64,000 nucleotides of DNA. Source: Bacillota bacterium. Its GTDB lineage: Bacteria; Bacillota; Clostridia; Lachnospirales; Lachnospiraceae. Position 1 is the stretch's first letter. Every line of letters begins with the position of its first letter. Positions 1 through 8,132 of the stretch are shown here, in pieces. The translations under genes and the position numbers were made by a program. The DNA lies in assembly GCA_023414355.1 (NCBI GenBank), contig JAEZOB010000009.1, positions 1 through 64,000 of the forward strand, written 5' to 3'. The notes below the pieces were generated by a model. That model did no database searches. It had not been told where the DNA came from and was given only the letters and a program-made list of their open reading frames with translations.

Positions 1-1
1 T

Positions 2-555
2 GCTCCTTGGGATGAAACAATCCAGGAACTTTGCAAGATCAAAATGGAGTAAAATACTCGCATTCCGGAATTCTAGCAATAGGGTCCGGAATATTTTTTA
101 GGCATACCCCGAAATTATGCGCTTACGATTTTTCAAATTATAGGTATTCTCCTAAATATATTAAAGCAGATTATGACTATATAGAACAAAAAATAGATTG
201 GGCAGCAATCAAAGATAATATTTTATATGTTTCTAATGCTCACAGTACTTATGCGAAAAGTTCAAAGAATATGAATGCATATATAACTGCAATTAATTTA
301 GATGATATGAGTATTCTATGGAGAACAAAAGCATTGGTATGCAATTCGAGTAATTTTGTGATTACTGATGGGATTATAATTTGTGGCTATGGATTTACGG
401 ATGAAAGCGATTTTTTATATCAAATAGATATGAATACGGGGAATGTTGTGAGTAAAACATTTCTGAAGACTGCGGCATCTTATATTATGAAAAAGGGTAA
501 TTCTTTATACGTACGTACATATAATACGGATTACAAATTTAGCATTATCCAGTAA
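2..555 (+). pseudogene. C-terminal part of a beta-propeller-like protein, apparently frameshifted
   Basis: The frame from about 31 to the stop at 553-555 encodes about 174 residues with short beta-strand-like stretches, aromatic residues and turns (for example LDDMSILWRTKAL followed later by QIDMNTGNVVSKT), the pattern of PQQ/Kelch-like propeller blades. The only available start is a TTG at 31 with a weak AGGA upstream. In the neighbouring frame, positions 2-49 read like protein (PWDETIQELCKIKME) and then stop, so one reading frame seems to have been split by an indel near 31-50. The gene is cut by the window edge, so its N-terminus is not visible. No function is assigned. Confidence 0.4.
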
Positions 556-737
556 GAAATTAATATTGAATACAGATTATTTATTCGAAAAAACATGAGA
601 AATATTTAAATGAACTATATGGGTTGAAACATTAGTGGGCTGTGTTGCATTATACCAGATAGTGTTGAATAACAAATAAAATTTCATAAGGTACATGAAT
701 AACGATATATAGATGATCAGGAAGGAACAAGGATAAG

Positions 738-830
738 ATGAACTATATAAAAGAAAACAAGAAAGCGTGGGAGGAAGCATTTGATCATAGAACGGATGGC
801 TGGGGAGTGAAGGGGATGTTGCATTGTTAG
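738..830 (+). pseudogene. Truncated class I SAM methyltransferase (N-terminus only)
   Basis: An ATG at 738, preceded by AAGG-type ribosome binding sequence, opens a 30-codon frame. Its product, MNYIKENKKAWEEAFDHR followed by TDGWG, matches the characteristic N-terminus of a class I SAM-dependent methyltransferase family that normally runs to more than 200 residues. After GWG the frame reads seven unrelated residues and stops at TAG 828-830. No glycine-rich SAM-binding motif follows, so only a remnant is left. The next gene starts within its last codons, which suggests a deletion fused the remnant to the following gene. The family call is from memory of the conserved N-terminus. Confidence 0.5.
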
Positions 831-1777
831 TGCATCTACAAGAAGTTATAGATTATCTTAATGAGAATATGCCCGATCCCGTTCCTCAATATTTATTAAA
901 TAAGGAAATAAGGAAGAGTTCATCCATCGAATTTGAGTATAATAGGCTAAGAGAGTCAAAATGGTATCAGCAACTAGCAGCAGAACAATGGGAAAATGGT
1001 TCGTGGGGAAGATTTCATACACAGGATACAAAATTACAGCTGAAGCAGAAGTATGCTACTACAGAATCGGCATTAAGACGTGCACGTGAATTAGCATTAG
1101 ATAAAAGTGACGCAATGATTGATAAAGCGCTTCAGATTATGGAAAGGTATCTGCTGGGTCAAGAAAATTGGTTGGATGTAAATGAACATCATTTTGGTTT
1201 TCAAATTTCATTTAGGACAATAGTGGCTGCAAATCTATCTTTATTTGACCCGAAACATCCTTTGGTACAGATAAAGAAAGAAATCTGTGCTCATAATCTA
1301 TCCGGAGCGATTGCTCAAGGTTTATTAAATGAAGCTATTTGGGAACAAGAAAACAAAAAAAATAATGAAATACTATTGAAACCCTATATGGTATATATTA
1401 TCTGGCTTTTGCAGGATAACAATTTTCTGGATGAGGCACGACAAAGAGTTTTCCTAGAGTATATTTGGCATAGAAAAGAGGGGATTTATTACCGTACCAA
1501 CAGTCCATCCTCAGATGTTGAATATTTAGAATCGAAGAACTTTCTAACATGGCTCTCCGGCTTGGAGGAGTTAAGCAATTTTTCTTTGTTCCCTGAATTT
1601 ATGAGCATAGGAACAACCAGTCATTTATTAAATGAAGTCCATAGACTAATGTATCATGACGTTGTTCTGCCTAATACAATTCCTATATACGGGCATTATG
1701 CCGAAACGTGGTCTATGAAAAATTATCGTAAGAATGATCTGATACTGAGGATTTTGAGAGTACTTATAAAATGCTGA
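824..1777 (+). CDS. Prenyltransferase/terpenoid-cyclase-like hypothetical protein
   Basis: The product is 317 residues. The segment WYQQLAAEQWENGSWGRFHT near residue 50 has the QW-type (Gln and Trp, Gly-Ser-Trp-Gly) signature of alpha/alpha-barrel prenyltransferase and squalene-cyclase-like repeats. It is followed by alpha-helical repeats (ATTESALRRARELAL, YIIWLLQDNNFLDEARQRVF). The protein lacks the DXDD or DCTAE motifs of true cyclases and has no signal peptide, so it is one of the uncharacterised cytoplasmic 'WEDGSWGRFHT' proteins of clostridia. I chose the TTG at 824 because GAAGGGG lies eight bases upstream; GTG 830 is an alternative. It starts inside the methyltransferase remnant and is followed by a very strong hairpin. 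Its substrate is unknown. Confidence 0.6.
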   Translation: MLVHLQEVIDYLNENMPDPVPQYLLNKEIRKSSSIEFEYNRLRESKWYQQLAAEQWENGSWGRFHTQDTKLQLKQKYATTESALRRARELALDKSDAMIDKALQIMERYLLGQENWLDVNEHHFGFQISFRTIVAANLSLFDPKHPLVQIKKEICAHNLSGAIAQGLLNEAIWEQENKKNNEILLKPYMVYIIWLLQDNNFLDEARQRVFLEYIWHRKEGIYYRTNSPSSDVEYLESKNFLTWLSGLEELSNFSLFPEFMSIGTTSHLLNEVHRLMYHDVVLPNTIPIYGHYAETWSMKNYRKNDLILRILRVLIKC

Positions 1778-1830
1778 CATCCATGATATTCTTATAATCT
1801 GCTCTAATGTAATTAAAAAAAGCAATCATT

Positions 1831-1931
1831 AAAAGTACCCTACCATTTATATGATGTGGTGCCCCCCCTTGTTTGGATTTTCGTCCAACCAAAGGGGCTC
1901 ACTACAGTCATGTAAATGGTAGGGTGCTTTT
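1831..1931. terminator. Long (about 100 nt) near-continuous hairpin with T tail
   Basis: The outer arms AAAAGTACCCTACCATTTA (1831-1849) and TAAATGGTAGGGTGCTTTT (1913-1931) pair with only one or two mismatches. The pairing continues inward through GGTGCCCCCC against GGGGCTCAC and TTTGGA against TCCAAC, closing on a TTTTCG loop. It lies about 50 bases after the stop of the prenyltransferase-like gene and ends in GCTTTT. It probably works as a terminator, although it is far longer than a typical intrinsic terminator and could be a small palindromic mobile repeat. Confidence 0.6.
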
Positions 1932-2060
1932 AAGGTGCGGATATGATAAAATTTACTACAGGAATAATCGTTTATTCTCTGTTGCCAGACAATTATGTGC
2001 AAGTATGTTCAAGATAAGTAAATTATAATCTGTTAATATGTAATTAAGCGAGGTGAAGAA

Positions 2061-2849
2061 ATGGATTGGATACATATAGTACAGGATGCAATCGAAGAAA
2101 TTGAATTAAATATTAATGAAGAAATTGATGCAGATTTGTTATCAGAACATCATTTTGTTTCATCATTTTATTTTCAGAAAATGTTTTCGGCTCTCTGCGG
2201 TTGTACTGTAGGTGAGTATATTAGAAATAGGAGATTGACTTTAGCTGGGAAGGATATTGTAGATAATAAACAGTCAATTCTGGAGATAGCCGTGAGTTAT
2301 TGCTATGATTCTGCGGAAGGATTTTCAAAGGCATTTACAAGGTTTCACGGAATTTCACCGATTGTTGCACGAAGGAATAAATCCAATCTGAAAGCATTCA
2401 TAAAAATCTCGCTAATTAAGAATTTAACAGGAGGAAATATTATGCTGGGTAGTTTAGGTGAAAGAGGCTATATGGTAAAAGAAACAGGGGCGGTCTATTA
2501 TACAACAGATATGGATAGGACAGTAAGATGGTTTAGAGACATACTTGGATGGTATGGACAAATTGAAGCGCGTAACGAACTAAATGAGGGAACCTATGGG
2601 TGTGTAAATAATATTCCGATTGAGATTGAAGCCTTACATATTGCACCATTCACAGGGATTCATATGTTTTATGGTGAACCATTTAAACGTATGGTAGGAT
2701 TTATGCTTGTTCAAGGCATTGAGCAACTATACTCATTTGTGAAAAGTCGTGGCTGGAATGAGATTACAGATGTTGAGGTTCAACCTTGGGGTGGAAAAAC
2801 GTGCTCGGTTACCACGATTGATGGAAGCATTCTTACCTTCTTTGAATAA
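2061..2849 (+). CDS. AraC-family regulator fused to a VOC (glyoxalase-like) domain
   Basis: The protein has 262 residues. Residues 1-105 form two helix-turn-helix motifs of the AraC/XylS type (YFQKMFSALCGCTVGEYIRNRR and the second, canonical motif ILEIAVSYCYDSAEGFSKAF then FHGISPIVAR). Residues from about 135 to the end form a VOC/glyoxalase-like domain (GAVYYTTDMDRTVRWFRDIL) that may bind a small ligand or metal. A ribosome site GAGGTGAAG precedes the ATG. The DNA-binding domain is N-terminal and the putative sensor C-terminal. It lies directly upstream of the xdh operon in the same direction, so it is a candidate regulator of purine genes; that role is inferred from position only. A hairpin after it suggests a separate transcript. 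Confidence 0.85.
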   Translation: MDWIHIVQDAIEEIELNINEEIDADLLSEHHFVSSFYFQKMFSALCGCTVGEYIRNRRLTLAGKDIVDNKQSILEIAVSYCYDSAEGFSKAFTRFHGISPIVARRNKSNLKAFIKISLIKNLTGGNIMLGSLGERGYMVKETGAVYYTTDMDRTVRWFRDILGWYGQIEARNELNEGTYGCVNNIPIEIEALHIAPFTGIHMFYGEPFKRMVGFMLVQGIEQLYSFVKSRGWNEITDVEVQPWGGKTCSVTTIDGSILTFFE

Positions 2850-2913
2850 ATGGAATTTGATATCGGAATTATTAGATAGAGTATACTGCGCCCTCAATCA
2901 ATTGGAAAGAAAC

Positions 2914-2941
2914 GCTGTGATTTCACCTAGGAAATCACAGC
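2914..2941. terminator. Perfect 11-bp hairpin after the AraC-VOC gene
   Basis: GCTGTGATTTC (2914-2924) pairs perfectly with GAAATCACAGC (2931-2941) around a six-base loop. There is no clean T run behind it, so it may be a weak terminator, an mRNA-end stabiliser or an operator just upstream of the xdhA promoter. Confidence 0.4.
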
Positions 2942-2958
2942 TAATATTGAAGTATAAT

Positions 2959-2987
2959 TTGTAAAACCGGGCGATTTGATGTATAAT
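2959..2987 (+). promoter_or_regulatory. Probable sigma-A promoter of the xdhA-C-B-guaD operon
   Basis: TTGTAA (2959-2964), a 17-base spacer and TATAAT (2982-2987). The 14-mer TTGATGTATAATAA at 2976-2989, which covers the -10 box, recurs exactly over the -10 box of the ssnA promoter. The leader to xdhA is about 120 nt and holds a small hairpin but no riboswitch that I recognise. Confidence 0.5.
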
Positions 2988-3112
2988 AATTAAAGGGATC
3001 TACCAGGAAAAGTAGATTCAAATAAAGCAAATCAAGTTGATTTTTCTGACTACAATATGATAAATAAAACCATTAGAATAAATTGAAACCCAATTAATAT
3101 AAGGAGGATCAC

Positions 3113-5224
3113 ATGGAAAACATAGGTAAATCTGTTGTTAAATTGGATCACGAAGTGAAAGTAACAGGTGCAGCTCATTATGTCGCGGATCATCCTACGG
3201 ATGGAGTTCTTCACGGTAAGTTTTTAAGGTCCTCAGTCGCACATGCAAGAATTAAGAATATTACCTTGCCTGAGTTGCCAGAGGGCTACATAATCGTTGA
3301 TAAGGACGATGTTACCGGTGAAAACATTGTAGGTATTGGACTGGGAGATATGCCTGTATTTGCAGTAGAAACCGTCGAGTATATTGGGGATCCTATTCTG
3401 ATGGTAGTCGGACCCGATGAGTTAAAGACAGAAGAAATCGTGGCCGAGATAATGGTTGATTATGACGAGCTTCCGGCTGAATTAGATGCTACTAAATCTA
3501 CCACTGCTTTTTTTGAATACCAATACGAAAAAGGTGACGTTGATGCGGCCTTTCGTAATGCAGATAGTGTTTTCGAGGATGTTTTACATTCCGGTTATCA
3601 AGAGCATTTGTATCTTGAAACGAACGGTATCATTGCAGACTACCACGATGGAAAAATGACGATCAGGGGATCTATGCAGTGCCCTTATTATATTTATAAA
3701 GAAATACACGAAGTCACCGGTATTGAGAAGGAAAAAATTCAGATTATCGCTGATCCGACCGGTGGTGGTTTCGGTGGTAAGGAGGATTATCCTTCAATCC
3801 TTGCATGCCAGGTGGCTGTAGCAAGTATGAAAGCTAAAAAGCCGGTAAGAGTTGTCTTTGGAAGAAGAGAAGATGCAACGGTAACCAGTAAGAGGCATCC
3901 TTTAACTGCAAGATATAAGGCTGCAATTAAGGATGGAAAAGTGACAGCTATCGACATCGACTTAATTTATGATAGCGGTGCATTTTCAACATTATCAATG
4001 GTAGTATTACAGCGTGGATCGATTTGCGCAAATGGTGTATATTACACAGAGAATCTTAGGGTTCACAGTAAAGCGAATAAGACAAATACTGTTCCCAAAG
4101 GAGCGTTCAGAGGCTTTGGAGCACCACAGGTATTCTTTTGTTCTGATCTTTTTATGGAGCATTTAGCGAAAGCTTTAGGAAAAGATACTTTAGAATTTAA
4201 GAAGCAACATATGGCTAAGCAGGGAGATGATACATCAACCTTAGGCAAGTTTCATTTCCATGTACCGTTAGTTGAGATGATTGAAGAAGTGGATCAGCTT
4301 TGTGATTATCGGAAGAAAAGAAAGCTTTATGACGAGCCGCAGACCGGAAGATATCGCAGGGGAATTGGCCTATCCTTATCTTTTCATGGTTGTGGGTTTA
4401 CCGGTTCCGGAGAAAGAGATCTCATTAAGGCTGTTTTAAAGCTAAAAAAGCATAAGGATGGAACGGTTGAAATTCTTGCTGCTAATACGGATATCGGCCA
4501 GGGAATCAGAACAACACTTCCTAAAATAGCAGGTAAGGAACTGGGGATTCCCTATGATCAGGTTATTTATAACGATCCCGACACCGATTTGGTACCGGAT
4601 TCCGGCCCTACAGTCGCATCCAGGTCACTTATGGTGGTTGGCGAACTTGTAAGGCGTGCTGCTATAAGAATGAAAGAGGAATGGATAGACGGAGAGGAGC
4701 AAATTTTTGAGGAACGCTATCAGCACCCGGAATTTCTCATTCCATTTTCGATAAAAGAGTTCCGTGGAGATGCATATCCAACTTATGCGTGGGCAGTACA
4801 AGTGATCGAGATAGAGCTTGATACGATTACTGGCCAGCACAATGTAATAGGAGCGTATGGAGACTTTGATTGTGGAACACCGATTGACATTAATATTTTG
4901 ACGGGACAGATGGAAGGCGGAATGCTTCAAAGTATAGGTCATTCCTCCATGGAATATATGGATCATGATAATAAGGGTCGAATCAGAAATAATAGCTTTA
5001 GTGATTATATCATACCGACGGCTATGGATGTAACGAATTTAAAAGTTCAGCTTCATGTTGCTAAGTATCCGGAGGGGCCATATGGGGCAAAAGGCGCTGG
5101 CGAGCTTCCTAATGTAGGGACTGCTGCCGCATATATCGCCGCTGTAGAGCAGGCCTTAGGGAAGAATGTTTATCATATTCCATTCACAGTAGAAGATACA
5201 TTGAAGGCATTATCTGGACAATAA
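3113..5224 (+). CDS. xdhA: Xanthine dehydrogenase-family molybdopterin-binding (large) subunit
   Basis: This is the molybdenum-binding catalytic subunit of a three-subunit xanthine/purine hydroxylase. The 703-residue product has the aldehyde oxidase/xanthine dehydrogenase N-terminal domain, then the molybdopterin-binding region with GGGFGGKED (residues 217-225), GAFRGFG (330-336) and IGQG (461-464), and GAKGAGE near 658-664 carrying the expected catalytic Glu. It is slightly shorter than E. coli XdhA. An AAGGAGG site precedes ATG 3113. It leads an operon with the 2Fe-2S subunit, the FAD subunit and guanine deaminase. No selenocysteine is involved; selenium, if used, would be a labile Mo ligand added after translation. 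The true substrate (hypoxanthine, xanthine or another N-heterocycle) cannot be read from the sequence. Confidence 0.88.
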   Translation: MENIGKSVVKLDHEVKVTGAAHYVADHPTDGVLHGKFLRSSVAHARIKNITLPELPEGYIIVDKDDVTGENIVGIGLGDMPVFAVETVEYIGDPILMVVGPDELKTEEIVAEIMVDYDELPAELDATKSTTAFFEYQYEKGDVDAAFRNADSVFEDVLHSGYQEHLYLETNGIIADYHDGKMTIRGSMQCPYYIYKEIHEVTGIEKEKIQIIADPTGGGFGGKEDYPSILACQVAVASMKAKKPVRVVFGRREDATVTSKRHPLTARYKAAIKDGKVTAIDIDLIYDSGAFSTLSMVVLQRGSICANGVYYTENLRVHSKANKTNTVPKGAFRGFGAPQVFFCSDLFMEHLAKALGKDTLEFKKQHMAKQGDDTSTLGKFHFHVPLVEMIEEVDQLCDYRKKRKLYDEPQTGRYRRGIGLSLSFHGCGFTGSGERDLIKAVLKLKKHKDGTVEILAANTDIGQGIRTTLPKIAGKELGIPYDQVIYNDPDTDLVPDSGPTVASRSLMVVGELVRRAAIRMKEEWIDGEEQIFEERYQHPEFLIPFSIKEFRGDAYPTYAWAVQVIEIELDTITGQHNVIGAYGDFDCGTPIDINILTGQMEGGMLQSIGHSSMEYMDHDNKGRIRNNSFSDYIIPTAMDVTNLKVQLHVAKYPEGPYGAKGAGELPNVGTAAAYIAAVEQALGKNVYHIPFTVEDTLKALSGQ

Positions 5225-5277
5225 GTATCATTCAATACAGTACTGTGAAGGAATTTGCCATAGGAAGGAGGAATAGA

Positions 5278-5751
5278 ATGGATAGCATTGAGTTTAAGCT
5301 TAACGGAGAAAAAGTTAAATATAATGGAAATGCATCAGACAGACTCCTGGATATATTGAGGGATTTCTACAAGCTTACGGGAGTAAAGTGCGGATGTAAG
5401 GAGGGTGAGTGCGGAGCGTGTTCTGTAATTATTGATGGAAGGCTTGCTAACTCCTGTATGTTTGCAATGGGAAGAGTTCATGGTTGTGAAATTATGACAA
5501 TTGAAGGCTATAGCAAGACAGAAAAGTTTAAGGTAATTGAGAAGGCTTATGGAGAAGTTTCGGCGGTTCAATGTGGTTACTGTATCCCCGGAATGGTACT
5601 TGCTACTGAGTGTATCCTTGCAAAAAATCCTCATCCGACTGAAGAAGAGATAAGACGCGGTATATCCGGAAACTTATGCCGTTGCACAGGATATAACGCT
5701 ATTGTGAAAGCGATAGCGATTGCAGCGAAAGAAGGTGATGGGCTATGGTAA
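5278..5751 (+). CDS. xdhC: Xanthine dehydrogenase-family 2Fe-2S subunit
   Basis: A small electron-transfer subunit of 157 residues with two [2Fe-2S] clusters. The plant-type ferredoxin motif is GCKEGECGACSVIIDG with a further Cys at NSC, and the C-terminal four-Cys helical domain has QCGYCIPGM and LCRCTGY. Electrons pass from the Mo centre of the large subunit to FAD of the next subunit. I start it at ATG 5278, because AAGGAGG lies just upstream at 5264-5270; the longer frame from 5245 has no such site. It overlaps the next gene by seven bases, which implies translational coupling. Confidence 0.9.
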   Translation: MDSIEFKLNGEKVKYNGNASDRLLDILRDFYKLTGVKCGCKEGECGACSVIIDGRLANSCMFAMGRVHGCEIMTIEGYSKTEKFKVIEKAYGEVSAVQCGYCIPGMVLATECILAKNPHPTEEEIRRGISGNLCRCTGYNAIVKAIAIAAKEGDGLW

Positions 5752-6572
5752 AATTGAATCATGGTTATGTACCGGAAACTCTTGAAGAGGCTCTCATATT
5801 AATGAAAGAGGAAAAGCTGAAACCTTATGGCGGTGGAACAGATTTAATGATCGAGGATGGCAGAGAGCACGAGTTCCTGTTTTTGCACAGAATTCCCGAG
5901 TTAATAGCAATTACGGAAGATTCGGATTATGTTAAAATTGGTGCAGAGGCAACTTTTACCGATATTGAGGAATCGAGTCTGACTCCGCAGATTTTAAAGG
6001 ATGCGATATCAGAGCTGGCAGGTCCCGCAATTCGGAATTTTGGAACTATCGGTGGAAATATTGGAAACGGATCGGCGAAGGCGGATTCTGTACTGATTCT
6101 ATTTGCTACGGATTCAAAGATTAGGTTGAAGAGTGTTGATGCTGAGAGAACGATTGAGATAAAAGACTTTTATAAGGAAAGAAAACAGCTTGATCTTAGA
6201 GAAGGCGAGCTAATCGTTGAAATCTTAATTCCTAAAAAATATACTACGCATTATTATTATAAGAAGATTGGCGCCAGGAATGCACTTGCAATCTCAAGAG
6301 CTTGCTTTGCCGGCTTGTTCCACGTAGATAATGGAATAATTACACATGTTGCAACAGCCTTCGGAGCAATCGAGCCGGTAATAACCAGACATCCTGAGAT
6401 TGATGAGATGCTCGTAGGAAAAACGATTGCGGAAGCGAAGGAGATAAAAGATACCTATCTTAATGCCTATAACAGTGCAATTAATCCCAGTGCGGGAAGG
6501 GTTTCTAAAGAATACAGGAAGACGGTTTGTATGAATCTTTTAAAGGATTTCCTGGAACAAAACGGAATTTAA
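5745..6572 (+). CDS. xdhB: Xanthine dehydrogenase-family FAD-binding subunit
   Basis: The product of 275 residues is the medium, FAD-binding subunit that passes electrons to NAD or another acceptor. It has the PCMH-type FAD site with KPYGGGTDLM near residue 27 and the second glycine-rich motif RNFGTIGGNIGNGSAKAD near residues 97-114, followed by the CO-dehydrogenase flavoprotein C-terminal domain. Its order after the Fe-S subunit is the reverse of E. coli xdhABC, as is common in clostridia. The gene starts inside the last codons of the upstream subunit. Confidence 0.9.
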   Translation: MVKLNHGYVPETLEEALILMKEEKLKPYGGGTDLMIEDGREHEFLFLHRIPELIAITEDSDYVKIGAEATFTDIEESSLTPQILKDAISELAGPAIRNFGTIGGNIGNGSAKADSVLILFATDSKIRLKSVDAERTIEIKDFYKERKQLDLREGELIVEILIPKKYTTHYYYKKIGARNALAISRACFAGLFHVDNGIITHVATAFGAIEPVITRHPEIDEMLVGKTIAEAKEIKDTYLNAYNSAINPSAGRVSKEYRKTVCMNLLKDFLEQNGI

Positions 6573-6609
6573 TCTAGGAACTCAATCTCGTGGCATGGAG
6601 GGCTTTTAT

Positions 6610-7884
6610 ATGAAAGCGCTTAAGGGACAGGTTATTTTTACTGCTAATAATAATCGTTTTGAAGTGTTTGAAAATAGCTATCTTGTAGAGTCCAATGGAA
6701 ATGTGGAGGGTATATATAGTGAACTTCCGGACCGATTGCAGGGAATTAAAGTATTTGATTTTGGTGATTTGCTCATCATTCCCGGCTTTGTGGATTTGCA
6801 TTTGCATGCGCCTCAGTATCAAAACATCGGGCTTGGCCTTGATGAGGAGTTACTACAATGGCTAGAAAAATATACATTCCCGGAAGAAGCAAGATATAAC
6901 AATGAAGAATATGCGATGAGACTTTATGAAAGACTTACCAGGGAGTTGTGGAAAAACGGAACAACACGAGCTGTTCTGTACTCAACGATCCATAGAAGAG
7001 GAACGGAGCTTCTGATGGATATCCTTGATAAATCGGGGATAGGAGCGTATGTAGGTAAGGTTAACATGGATCGGAATTCTCCGAAGTTCTATTTGGAGTC
7101 TACGTCGGAATCATTAGCTTCGACCGAAGAATGGATTTTGGATACAAAGGACAAATATAAGCTGGTTAAGCCGATTATTACACCTAGATTCGTTCCTTCC
7201 TGTACAGAGGAGCTTATGAAAGGATTGGCTGAGCTTAGTAAGAAGTATGATATTAAGATCCAGAGCCATCTTTCAGAGAGCGAGAGCGAAGTGGAATGGG
7301 TGAAGGTTTTACACCCGCAATATGACTCTTATACAGAGGTCTATGATGCGATGGGATTATTAACCGAACATACGATTATGGCGCACACAGTCCATAGCAC
7401 TCCAAAAGAGATTATGCTTATGGCAGAAAGAAATGGCTTTTCGGCTCATTGTCCGAATGCTAACTATAACTTGAAATCCGGTATCATGTCGGTAAGAAAG
7501 TTCTTAGATGCTAACATTAAAGTAGGGCTTGGGACGGATATCGGTGCCGGTCATCAGATAGGGATATACAAAGTAATTGCACAGGCTGTTCAGGCTTCTA
7601 AGATGAACTGGTATTATAACGGTAAGAAGGATAAGTGCCTTACCCTGTCAGAGGCTTTTTACATGGGAACAAAGGGTGGCGGTGAATTCTTCGGTAAAGT
7701 GGGCTCCTTCGAAGAGGGGTACTCATTTGATGCCTTGGTGATAGACGATGAAACCCTTGGAGAAAGCGCTTCTCGAAGCATTGAAGAACGCCTTCAGAGA
7801 TTTATATACTGCGGGGATGACAGAAATATTGTAAAAAGATATGTAAGGGGAAAATTACTGCCAGAACCGAAATTTAAGCATTAA
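6610..7884 (+). CDS. guaD: Guanine deaminase
   Basis: This zinc amidohydrolase converts guanine to xanthine, the entry step for guanine into the xanthine pathway. The 424-residue product has the amidohydrolase metal motif VDLHLHAP, then SHLSES, AHTVHS and the catalytic Asp in GLGTDIGAG. ATG 6610 is preferred over 6595 because GGAGGG (6597-6602) is placed seven bases before it. It follows xdhB by 37 bases and is very probably the last gene of that operon. The product xanthine is then a substrate for one of the two xanthine dehydrogenases in the window. Confidence 0.9.
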   Translation: MKALKGQVIFTANNNRFEVFENSYLVESNGNVEGIYSELPDRLQGIKVFDFGDLLIIPGFVDLHLHAPQYQNIGLGLDEELLQWLEKYTFPEEARYNNEEYAMRLYERLTRELWKNGTTRAVLYSTIHRRGTELLMDILDKSGIGAYVGKVNMDRNSPKFYLESTSESLASTEEWILDTKDKYKLVKPIITPRFVPSCTEELMKGLAELSKKYDIKIQSHLSESESEVEWVKVLHPQYDSYTEVYDAMGLLTEHTIMAHTVHSTPKEIMLMAERNGFSAHCPNANYNLKSGIMSVRKFLDANIKVGLGTDIGAGHQIGIYKVIAQAVQASKMNWYYNGKKDKCLTLSEAFYMGTKGGGEFFGKVGSFEEGYSFDALVIDDETLGESASRSIEERLQRFIYCGDDRNIVKRYVRGKLLPEPKFKH

Positions 7885-7933
7885 GGATATTAAAATATCA
7901 GCTTCGCAGATGTTTCATGAATCAAGTATTCAA

Positions 7934-8116
7934 AAGTATTAGCTTCACAATGAAAGCATGCAATATAAAAATACACCGTAGTATTTGAACTGGTTGTGAT
8001 ATGCTTCCCTTAAGTAGATCTTGGTTATTTATATTATCTACTTAAGGGGAATTATATCATAGTTCACTACGGTGTATTTAGATTCACAACAGGAGAAAGC
8101 TTGTGAAGCGTACTTT
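7934..8116. repeat. Nested inverted repeat between two convergent operons
   Basis: Three sets of arms nest inside each other: GCTTCACAA (from 7941) with TTGTGAAGC (8101-8109), extended by AAAGTA and TACTTT; AATACACCGTAGT (from 7970) with ACTACGGTGTATT (from 8066); and CCCTTAAGTAGAT (8007-8019) with ATCTACTTAAGGG (8036-8048). It sits between guaD and yqeA, which converge, so it can terminate both. Its total size of about 180 bp also fits a miniature palindromic insertion. Confidence 0.6.
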
Positions 8117-8132
8117 AAAATGTATTAATATT

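Noticed and set aside
577..780. Minus-strand frame of 67 residues
   Set aside because: Hydrophobic low-complexity translation of AT-rich DNA, no ribosome site, and it overlaps the methyltransferase remnant.
2990..3112. xdhA leader considered as a purine riboswitch
   Set aside because: No three-way junction with the conserved purine-aptamer loops is visible; only a short TCTAC/GTAGA hairpin.
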